20,293 nt of DNA, from the IMG/VR virus record IMGVR_UViG_3300043411_000178, positions 1 through 20,293 of that record; one strand, given 5' to 3'. Position 1 is the stretch's first letter. Each line of letters starts with the position of its first letter. The notes beneath the pieces are model-generated. The model was given only the letters and a program-made list of their open reading frames with translations. It had not been told where the DNA came from and did not search any database. Origin of the DNA: a virus. Position numbers and translations under genes: made by a program. Shown one piece after another: positions 7,097 through 13,845 of this stretch.

Positions 7097-7813
7097 TTAG
7101 TATGCCCGACGTGCGTCGAAACCGGCGTCACGTAGTTCGCCAAGAGCGCTGAGATGCGACTTCTCACCATGCTGCTCGGAGGCAGTCTCTAGCTTGGTGG
7201 TGGTCGGAATCTTTGACTCGATCTTCTTGCCAGCCTTAACGGACAGGACCTTGTACTCTTCAAGAGTTGCGGTGAACAGCTCTTCGTCCATCTTGGACCA
7301 TCTATCAGCGTTAGCCTCAAGATACTCGTCGTCGAACGATGCAGCTTCCTTGACGGCCTCTACTCGCTCAGCCTTCTTGGACTCAGCAGCTTCGGCAGCC
7401 TCGGCAGCTTCCTTCTCTGACTCTAGGTAAGAGATGGTGTCGGTGAGAGACTTCTGAGCGGCAGCCAACTGCTCCTCGGCCGCAGCCTGAGCAATCTTCG
7501 CGGCGTCAAGGTCGGCCTCAATAGCGGCAACCTTCTCATCCGCAGCCTTCTGAGCCTCAGCGACCCTCTCGTCAACCGCAGCTTCGTTCTTCTCGGCCTT
7601 GAGCGTATCGAGCTCGGCCTGCAGTGGAGCAAGTGCTTCGGCCAACTTGGCTTCGACCTGTTCCGTTGTAAAGGTTTCTCCGCTCACGGTTCCTCCTAGA
7701 GCTTCTAAGCTTGCTAAACAAATCTCGCACTTTTCAGCATCATGTTCGATCCCTGAGGACTCGATAACGCTGTTGTGCATTTCCTTGATTAGTGCTAGTT
7801 CTTCGATCTTCAT
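7097..7813 (-). CDS. Scaffolding protein (coiled coil)
   Basis: A 238-residue protein with a long Ala/Glu/Lys-rich coiled coil at about residues 52-158, the hallmark of phage scaffolds that shape the procapsid and are then lost. The C-terminal third (after about 160) contains FDDEYLEANADRWSKMDEEL and a basic end (ARRAY) that may contact capsid protein. The N-terminal 40 residues include a CEIC pair and look separate from the coiled coil. The ATG at 7813 has AAGGA upstream. An in-frame GTG at 7687 has a much stronger AGGAGGA site, so a shorter 196-residue product beginning VSGETFTTEQ may be made as well or instead. The gene lies between protease and decoration/capsid genes. Confidence 0.78.
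   Translation of the reverse strand: MKIEELALIKEMHNSVIESSGIEHDAEKCEICLASLEALGGTVSGETFTTEQVEAKLAEALAPLQAELDTLKAEKNEAAVDERVAEAQKAADEKVAAIEADLDAAKIAQAAAEEQLAAAQKSLTDTISYLESEKEAAEAAEAAESKKAERVEAVKEAASFDDEYLEANADRWSKMDEELFTATLEEYKVLSVKAGKKIESKIPTTTKLETASEQHGEKSHLSALGELRDAGFDARRAY
7685..7697 (-). promoter_or_regulatory. Strong internal ribosome binding site in the scaffold gene
   Basis: AGGAGGA (7691-7697) stands three bases before an in-frame GTG (7685-7687) at codon 43 of the scaffold ORF. This is the best Shine-Dalgarno match in the neighbourhood and falls exactly at the boundary between the short N-terminal segment and the coiled coil. It may direct a second, shorter scaffold product or be the main start. 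Confidence 0.55.
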
Positions 7814-7883
7814 TCTTAGTCCTTAAGTCATACGACATGTGGGGACATGAAGTACATCGGAAGTGCCCGATCTAATTCAAATC

Positions 7884-8675
7884 TTAGCGCGTGAGAGCCT
7901 GACGATTCAGCTCCAAGAGCGTCCTCATCATATGTTCTGCTGTCGCCGTGTCCAGTGAATATTGTGCCTTGACCTGCTCAAACGCCTCCTCGTTCTCACG
8001 AAGTTGCGTCTCAATCAACGCACTGACTTCGCTAATGGCGGCGTGCCTCCATCCTGGGCGGTTGGGCGGCAAGATGAGTGCGTTACCCATGAAGTCAGGG
8101 TTAATCAAGTTCTTATCAGAAGAGGCAGTGAAGTCATTCAGATGATCACAGTAAGATGGGTCAGTGCGTGAAATGTACTCAAAAGTCTTATCACACTCGC
8201 CGCAATTAATCTGCTCTGGTCGAGCTTCCATACTGTAGAACAGTAGACCTTCAGCGTGGGCCTTCTCTACCTTCTCTGCGACTTCGGGGAATCTCGCCTT
8301 CCACAATACGGAAAGAGCCTCCACGTAAGGATTGAGAGGAGTTGCCTCTGCAGCCCCTTCGCCACCAATCGGGAAGACGATCTCGCTGGCCGGAACGTTA
8401 CCGACAATCAAGGAAGAGTGGTTCACGTTAAGGGGTCCGTACTTCAAGCAACCGATCTTTGCTTCCAAGTCGGCAAATGAGAATCGCTGCCGGTTCGTGT
8501 TGGCACGATCTGCTTCTACGTACTTACCTAGAACCCAACTATAGTTCCTGTTCTGGTACATGTGATTCTCTGCCCATGCCAACTCTAGGTTGGGATCGCC
8601 AGGCTCAACCATATGGGCACGCGATGTCAGGAAGATGCTCTTATTGCCTTCAAAGACGAAGTTGTCATCACTCAT
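7884..8675 (-). CDS. Prohead maturation protease
   Basis: A 263-residue protein between portal and scaffold, the usual place for the capsid maturation protease. YGPLNVNHSSLIVGNV (79-94) offers H86 and EGLLFYSMEARPE (142-154) offers S148, the His/Ser pair expected in the herpesvirus-like prohead protease fold. Directly after it lies a zinc-knuckle-like group, C158-x2-C161 and C176-D-H178, which I know from phage prohead proteases in the pattern 'VSMxC...CxxC...YCxHL'. The C-terminal 60 residues are helical and may act as a scaffold-binding or self-cleaved tail. It starts two bases after the portal stop. The catalytic third residue cannot be assigned by eye, and a structural head protein of the same family is possible. 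Confidence 0.7.
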   Translation of the reverse strand: MSDDNFVFEGNKSIFLTSRAHMVEPGDPNLELAWAENHMYQNRNYSWVLGKYVEADRANTNRQRFSFADLEAKIGCLKYGPLNVNHSSLIVGNVPASEIVFPIGGEGAAEATPLNPYVEALSVLWKARFPEVAEKVEKAHAEGLLFYSMEARPEQINCGECDKTFEYISRTDPSYCDHLNDFTASSDKNLINPDFMGNALILPPNRPGWRHAAISEVSALIETQLRENEEAFEQVKAQYSLDTATAEHMMRTLLELNRQALTR

Positions 8676-8677
8676 GA

Positions 8678-11365
8678 TCAGTCTGCTTTCTTAGTAATGT
8701 TCCGAGGAGCTTGGCCTTGGCCTTTTCCAGGAGCGGCTCCGCCCCCATTGGACCTACCTCCACCCATTCGACCTACATTCTTAGTATCGGCAGGAGCCTG
8801 ATCAGATCCATCGGGTCCCCCATCCGAGCCGGGAATTCCTTGATTATTGGGATTGATTGTCTCAAAGATGTCGTCCATCCCAGAATCCTTCTCATACTCA
8901 CGCCATCTAGCTTCATCATCTTGATCCATGTCGAACTCAGACAGAAGAGTCTCGCGAGAGATCTCATTCATGGCTCTAAGCTCAATCATGAAGGACGAAT
9001 AGCTTGGGTCGAACTCAAGAGCGATCTTCGAAGGAACGAACCTAAGAGTCGGATCCTCATCTAGGATATCGTTCTTCTCCATAATGCGCTCAAAAAGATT
9101 ACGCTCCAAGGCACGCTTAAGCTGATGGCGTGATGACTCAAGACCCTTACCAATGACTCGGGTAAGATCGCCAGACTTGTCACCCTTGGCCCCGGACGAG
9201 TTACCAGTCCAGAACACAGTCCCATTACGTCTTACAAGCCAGGTAGAATCAGGCGTGGTTGGGCACCAAACCTTGCCGGAGTAGTTAACCCAGTCAAAGT
9301 TCTTGTTGCTGATAGGCGAAGTGAACTCAGACTTCAATAGCGTGGTGGCAATGATAGGGTCCAGATCTCCAACTGGCTTACGAGTTGAGGTTCTAATTGG
9401 ACGACCCGAAAGAACAGCAGCCATCTCAAAGGCTCTCGTGAAGTCAGGGTTGTTGCTGAACATGGAGTTCTTACCACCAGAACGGCAACCGTCGGCATCA
9501 ACGCAAGTCTCAACAAACAAGTCAAGCTGCTTAGACGTCAACGAAGTCAAGAATTCAGGAGTAGGAACCTTATCAGGGGATACGGTATCCAGAAGAGAAG
9601 CGATGAACTCAGACTTTACAGCGAAATCCCTATTAGCCCCCGTTCCCCATTCGTTCCACTTGCCATCCGTGCCAGGTTCCCCAAAAAGGGTACCGCACAC
9701 GTTCCGAATTCTGTCACAAAGGGTCGGGTTCGCAGTTTCACTTTGAGACACAATCCTTCTCTCCCACGCCAACCCCCTGCTGTGGACGTAGCCTTCGGTC
9801 ACGTACCACGCAACAAACTCAACGAACTCATCCGAGAACGGTGAAATCACTGGAGCATCATGCGGTGCAGAAAGAGGAATACGTGAAGCAGTGTTCAATG
9901 TTTCCGAAGTCTTCCACATGTACCGAGTGCCATCTTGCTTTGTGAACCAACGGTGGTTCGGGGTAGACAAAGAGGAGTGGGACGCCGACTCCATTGAGAG
10001 CATCTTTCCATCATAATCAAATACATTAACCGCCTGCAGATCTTGCCAATGCGATCGCTGAGTGGCGGGATCCATTGTGAGGACTCGTTCACCCTTCTGC
10101 AACTGATCGTAGGTCTTCCACCCAGCAGAGGTCATAACCTCAGCATCAGGAGTCAAACAGTAGTTACCTGTCATGAGGATTCGATATAGACGTGCAGTTA
10201 GACGAGCATCAATCGTGTTATACTGCTCAGGCTTCAGAGTTGTATCAGTGCTTGGCGTGACGATCTCAATCTTCAATCGGTGATCACCAACAATAAGGGG
10301 CATACGTGCGAGCGAACGGGCATAGCCCTTCAGTGCATTAACTTCAGCAGGAGTAGCAGGACGCTTGTCCGTACCCTTCGTGATCACAATGATGAAGTTC
10401 GTAGCTGCAATCAGGTGGGTTCGATCTCGTTGACGCAGGTTGTTCTTGATGTCCAGAAGCTCAAACACGCTCTTAAGACGAACGTTTGCAAACTTCTGGT
10501 ATCCAGACTTAGTATCTGTATGACGCCACACGGACTCAGGGTTAAGAAGATAGAAGCTAGACGTTCCACCAACTGTACTGATTCCCATGTCAGCAAGCTG
10601 GTTTCTCTCAGACTGAGTAGGCTCGTACTTCTGAGTAATGATCTGCTTGATGATGAGGTCTTCTTCTTCACCTGCGAGAACCTTGTCGATTCCTAGAGAC
10701 TCCGAAGCGTCGGGCATGTAGAGAAGCTTCTCCTTGCCAAACCAGAACATACCGCAAGGTACGACCTTCATAGGGTCGAGCATGGTGATCCCGAGAGGAA
10801 CTTCCAAGCCAGTGAAGGTCTTCTTCTTCTTCTTGCCGGTGTCAGTCTTGCCACGTACCTTGAAGTTCTTGGTGCCCCACCAAATAGCAACGATAACCTG
10901 AGAGTAAGTAAACATCTCACGCCACATCTCACGCATACGAGAATCAAGATCTACCGTCTTGGCGATCTGATTCCAGATGTCTTCCTGATCTTGGTCTTGT
11001 AAATCGAACTTCATCTTTGAGAAAGCCAAAGACTCAGTAGTCTCCACAACGCCGGATACAACATCATCTGAAGCAACAGCATCGAACGCTACTTGGAATT
11101 GATCATATACGCTACCAGGCGTAAGATAACGATCACGGTTGAATATGCCGCCCAGTCTACGGGAACCAGAGTTGGCCTGCAGATCCGTGGCCCATTGTTG
11201 GATGGCGGCGACCTCGGGCGAATCGTAGATAGCCTTATATACATCAAGAGGGTCGACCTCGACGCCAGTATTATTGACGATCTCTGCAGATTTAATAGTT
11301 CGATCGACAAATTCCTCTACGGGCTCAGCCGAAGTCTCTAGATCAGGTCCGCTGCTACTCATCAT
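8678..11365 (-). CDS. Portal protein interrupted by an intein
   Basis: An 895-residue precursor. Residues 1-402 and 723-895 form a 575-residue portal extein; residues 403-722 are an intein. The N-terminal part has IFNRDRYLTPGSVYDQF and the helical stretches of portal rings, and later residues (LLDIKNNLRQRDRTHLIAATNF) resemble the portal stem/wing region of phages with long portals. The extein C-terminus, from about residue 840, is low-complexity and rich in Gly, Pro, Asp and Asn. The portal forms the dodecameric ring at the packaging vertex and docks the terminase; its place after terL and before the protease and scaffold supports the call. The joined extein reads MTGNYSSGAKGDKSGD across the insertion site. 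Two ATG codons open the ORF; the first shares a base with the previous stop. Confidence 0.85.
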   Translation of the reverse strand: MMSSSGPDLETSAEPVEEFVDRTIKSAEIVNNTGVEVDPLDVYKAIYDSPEVAAIQQWATDLQANSGSRRLGGIFNRDRYLTPGSVYDQFQVAFDAVASDDVVSGVVETTESLAFSKMKFDLQDQDQEDIWNQIAKTVDLDSRMREMWREMFTYSQVIVAIWWGTKNFKVRGKTDTGKKKKKTFTGLEVPLGITMLDPMKVVPCGMFWFGKEKLLYMPDASESLGIDKVLAGEEEDLIIKQIITQKYEPTQSERNQLADMGISTVGGTSSFYLLNPESVWRHTDTKSGYQKFANVRLKSVFELLDIKNNLRQRDRTHLIAATNFIIVITKGTDKRPATPAEVNALKGYARSLARMPLIVGDHRLKIEIVTPSTDTTLKPEQYNTIDARLTARLYRILMTGNYCLTPDAEVMTSAGWKTYDQLQKGERVLTMDPATQRSHWQDLQAVNVFDYDGKMLSMESASHSSLSTPNHRWFTKQDGTRYMWKTSETLNTASRIPLSAPHDAPVISPFSDEFVEFVAWYVTEGYVHSRGLAWERRIVSQSETANPTLCDRIRNVCGTLFGEPGTDGKWNEWGTGANRDFAVKSEFIASLLDTVSPDKVPTPEFLTSLTSKQLDLFVETCVDADGCRSGGKNSMFSNNPDFTRAFEMAAVLSGRPIRTSTRKPVGDLDPIIATTLLKSEFTSPISNKNFDWVNYSGKVWCPTTPDSTWLVRRNGTVFWTGNSSGAKGDKSGDLTRVIGKGLESSRHQLKRALERNLFERIMEKNDILDEDPTLRFVPSKIALEFDPSYSSFMIELRAMNEISRETLLSEFDMDQDDEARWREYEKDSGMDDIFETINPNNQGIPGSDGGPDGSDQAPADTKNVGRMGGGRSNGGGAAPGKGQGQAPRNITKKAD
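9200..10159 (-). other. Portal intein with LAGLIDADG endonuclease and mixed class signature
   Basis: Encodes 320 residues, from CLTPDAEVMTSAGWKTYDQL to VFWTGN, with Ser as the next extein residue. Position 1 is Cys, as in class 1 inteins. Block B is STPNHRWFT, with Thr, His and also Trp at B:12. Block F is KVWCPTTPDSTWLV, with Cys at F:4. The last residues are WTGN, with Thr two before Asn and Gly in place of the usual penultimate His. The endonuclease motifs are FVAWYVTEGYVH (115-126) and LFVETCVDADGC (214-225). Cys1 together with the Trp-Cys-Thr triplet leaves the splicing class open. Confidence 0.9.
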
Positions 11366-11697
11366 TATGTGGTCCTACCTACTAATTTGAGGTCCATTTC
11401 TTGGACCGCTTGCCTTCTGCTATGGATCTTGAACTGCCTATCACACTCGTTAATGAACGGATCCACCTCATCAATACGCATGCGACCGGCTGCTTGCTTT
11501 GAGGATCTGGTGAGCTTCCCACGCACTTCACTCATTCTAGCGGTCCAAGAGGATAGCTTTAAGAAGATATCCTCAGGGAATTCGTTAGGAAAACCCTTCA
11601 TCTCAGCGTAGTAACCATCAATTTCTCTTCTCAGCTTACTTAGCCAGTCGTTACCCTTAGTTTCGTCAGTACCTGAAGTTAGTTCGAACGCAGTCAT
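11365..11697 (-). CDS. Small protein between terminase and portal, function unknown
   Basis: A 110-residue, mostly helical protein beginning MTAFELTSGTDETKGNDW. The frame is open to 11766, inside the terminase gene, but the ATG at 11697 has GGAAGGTG just upstream and avoids the overlap, so I prefer it. The C-terminal half is basic (TRSSKQAAGRMR, then FKIHSRRQAVQEMD), which could suit nucleic-acid or protein contacts. Its stop shares one base with the portal start (TAATG), so the two genes are probably translationally coupled. No recognised domain. Confidence 0.6.
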   Translation of the reverse strand: MTAFELTSGTDETKGNDWLSKLRREIDGYYAEMKGFPNEFPEDIFLKLSSWTARMSEVRGKLTRSSKQAAGRMRIDEVDPFINECDRQFKIHSRRQAVQEMDLKLVGRTT

Positions 11698-11725
11698 TTC
11701 ACCTTCCAAGGAGTTCGTACGAGTT

Positions 11726-12754
11726 CTACCATCCTTCAAGGAAGTCATCGTACATTGGGACATCAATTACATCTTCTTGAGCCTGATTGCCAAGAAGCTT
11801 CTCAATCGGATATTGCTTCCATGCCAAAGCGGCCATGCGGGCGGCGTCGAGAACGTGGAAGTTTCCAGAAGAGTATCTTCTCTTCTTTCCGTACATATCC
11901 ATATCCGACTTTACAACCTGCATCTGCCCTTGGAAAGAAGCGAGCAGAGAATCGTCGAATGGCAGCCAGATGCGACCTTGATCCACCATCGTCCTAAGAA
12001 CGTCAGTGGCGTATATCTCAACGATAGCTTCGACTGCAGCTTCGTCTGCTGGATCATCAACCATTTCGTCGAAATCAACCCGTTCATCGAACCCGACTAC
12101 GATCTTAGAGCCAAACTTGTATCCTCGGATCTTCTCAACATAACCAACCGCAGCATCCTGCATGTCTTGGAACAGAGGAAGTCCGTTACCGGTAGCATCC
12201 ATTCCGAAACTTCTCATACCAGGGAAGTTCTTGAACAACCAAGAGATGACTCTCACTTGATCACTTGCCTTAACACGAACAAGCTGAACACGTGCAAGAA
12301 GCCTAAGGTAAGACTCTCCATCCGCAGGAACCTTCTTGCCAAACTTCTCCCGAAGCTTCTTTTCAGCCGCGTCCATCTGACACTCACCGAAGATGAGGAT
12401 CTCAGATGGATCGTTGGTGTAGCCTACGTCCATACCTCCCCAGAAACTCTTAATGGCTGAGTTAGGAACAGGAATGTGACGGGACAGCACAGACTCAACG
12501 TCACCGCCTGCATCATTGATGATCTCGGCAGTGATCCTAGTTTTGTTATACTCGTCACTGTTGTAGTCCGACTCGTTCTCAGTATCAATGCAGTTATGGA
12601 CAAGGACAGGCTTTTCCCCTGCATAGAACGAGGGATGTCCCTCTACCGTCAGGTCGTAACATAGGACATGATCTTTTCCACCACTGAGCTTGTTGAATTC
12701 ATCACTTCCATATTGGAGAACCTCAATACTGTCCACCCTTGAGATCTTAGCCAT
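11726..12754 (-). CDS. terL: Large terminase nuclease half, starting with a C-terminal split intein
   Basis: A 342-residue precursor: 54 residues of C-terminal split intein, then 288 residues of TerL beginning CIDTENESDYNSDEYN. The RNase H-like nuclease domain shows its acidic motifs in order: GGMDVGYTND (D109), FGMDATGNG (D186) and NFHVLDAARMAA (H300, D303). It cuts the DNA concatemer at the start and end of packaging and must be joined to the ATPase half by trans-splicing, leaving Cys at the junction. Spliced together, the three exteins total 68 + 202 + 288 = 558 residues, a normal TerL length. The ATG at 12754 lies inside the endonuclease gene and has only a moderate GAGAG site upstream. 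No other start fits, since the intein motifs begin just downstream. Confidence 0.92.
   Translation of the reverse strand: MAKISRVDSIEVLQYGSDEFNKLSGGKDHVLCYDLTVEGHPSFYAGEKPVLVHNCIDTENESDYNSDEYNKTRITAEIINDAGGDVESVLSRHIPVPNSAIKSFWGGMDVGYTNDPSEILIFGECQMDAAEKKLREKFGKKVPADGESYLRLLARVQLVRVKASDQVRVISWLFKNFPGMRSFGMDATGNGLPLFQDMQDAAVGYVEKIRGYKFGSKIVVGFDERVDFDEMVDDPADEAAVEAIVEIYATDVLRTMVDQGRIWLPFDDSLLASFQGQMQVVKSDMDMYGKKRRYSSGNFHVLDAARMAALAWKQYPIEKLLGNQAQEDVIDVPMYDDFLEGW
12593..12754 (-). other. C-terminal half of a split intein (TerL)
   Basis: The first 54 residues of the downstream terminase ORF, from MAKISRVDSIEVL to VLVHN. Block F is LCYDLTVEGHPSFYAG, with Asp at F:4 as in ordinary class 1 inteins. 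Block G is VLVHN followed by Cys as the first extein residue. It lacks blocks A and B, which are supplied by the upstream ORF ending at 13655. The first 106 bases are also the 3' end of the endonuclease gene in a different frame. Confidence 0.92.
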
Positions 12755-13845
12755 GTGTCTCTCTTTTCATCCTCATCGACAAAGTACTTATGGTTGTCGC
12801 CGTCTACTTCAATGGCGATCATATTATTTACATTCGCTATATCAAGATACATGTATACAACTCCAGACACTTCGCCTAAAGGGGCGCACCAATATTGTGG
12901 TTGCCAGTCAGAGCTGGATCCACCAAGTTCTTGCCAAAGCCTGAACTGAGGAATAGGCAGACCACCGGTTTGAATTGACTGCCATGGGGATTTGACATAC
13001 TCGGGCAATCTTCTAGAAGCGTAGCCACATGCCTTAGAGCAGAACCTTTGCGTTGGGCTGTTCGGCACAAACTGCAATGAGCACTCAACATAGTCGCAAT
13101 CCCTTGAAACGCGCCATTCAGGAGACTTCTGGTTTGCACACTTGGTTCCACAAAACCGAACCTTCTTGGATGTCCTATAGAAGGGATATCCACAACGTTC
13201 GCATTCACAGTATTCCTTGGTCTTGCGAGACGATGGGAGGGTATTCTCCCTAGCCCACGCCCCACTACAATCGCGAGAGCAGAACCGCTTGTTTCTACCA
13301 CTCTCTAATATTTCCCCGCACATCTCGCATTCACGAACCTTACAACGGTCTGGATTGCGAAAGTTATATGCACACTCAGTAGAACAGAACTTAACTTGAT
13401 CGCCGGAGATAGGGATATCACAATACTGACAAGCATCGAATCTTTGACGCGTCTTCTTTGAGTCTGCATTGCATCGGACGCTACAGTACTTCCTCTGATC
13501 CCCCTTGAGGTCCGATCCGCAGGTCAAACAAGCTACTTCCCGCTTCGCCCTAGCGCGAGCATCACGACACCACACAGAACAGTAAGCGGATCCTCGCCCC
13601 ATAATGGGCTCACTACATTCCTTACACCTCTTCTTATTAGCAAGAGATTCCTTCTCACCAAACTTCCTCATACAGCTTCTGCCGCAGAAACGCTTCGCTC
13701 GACTCTTCTCCGGAATCATCAACCCACAATTCTCGCACGTCTTCTGGCGAGAAGAGCTGATCTCCCGGTCGAAGTTCTCCAGCTTGGACCCATCCTCTTT
13801 GGGTGAAAATGGGGTGGTCTGGAGTACAGTAGAGTTCGTTCCCAT
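12649..13845 (-). CDS. Zinc-finger Vsr/EDxHD-like endonuclease between split TerL halves
   Basis: A 398-residue protein. Residues 37-273 hold seven tandem copies of a C-x2-C...C-x3-C module of about 30-40 residues, for example TCENCG...RFCGRSC, ACLTCG...KYCSVRC and ECEMCG...RFCSRDC; in the last copy the first pair is spaced C-x4-C. A nuclease-like domain follows: IPQFRLWQELGG, then MIAIEVDGDNHKYF and DEDEKRDTWLRSQGWTVLRF. E346, D348, H352, R362 and D363 fit the Vsr/DUF559-like fold and the EDxHD endonuclease family reported from split-intein loci. I chose the ATG at 13845 because AAGGTGG lies six bases upstream and because the next in-frame ATG would lose the first zinc-finger cysteines. The gene overlaps the upstream ORF by 191 bases and the downstream ORF by 106 bases. 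It is inferred to be the mobility enzyme of the locus. Confidence 0.85.
   Translation of the reverse strand: MGTNSTVLQTTPFSPKEDGSKLENFDREISSSRQKTCENCGLMIPEKSRAKRFCGRSCMRKFGEKESLANKKRCKECSEPIMGRGSAYCSVWCRDARARAKREVACLTCGSDLKGDQRKYCSVRCNADSKKTRQRFDACQYCDIPISGDQVKFCSTECAYNFRNPDRCKVRECEMCGEILESGRNKRFCSRDCSGAWARENTLPSSRKTKEYCECERCGYPFYRTSKKVRFCGTKCANQKSPEWRVSRDCDYVECSLQFVPNSPTQRFCSKACGYASRRLPEYVKSPWQSIQTGGLPIPQFRLWQELGGSSSDWQPQYWCAPLGEVSGVVYMYLDIANVNNMIAIEVDGDNHKYFVDEDEKRDTWLRSQGWTVLRFSNMEVMNSTSSVVEKIMSYVTT

Noticed and set aside
7836-7849. Small inverted repeat CATGT/ACATG before the scaffold gene
   Set aside because: Five pairs with a four-base loop is too short to separate from chance.
11777-12460. 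227-residue plus-strand ORF opposite the terminase nuclease domain
   Set aside because: Antisense to catalytic motifs of TerL; its length is explained by the stop-poor complement of that gene.
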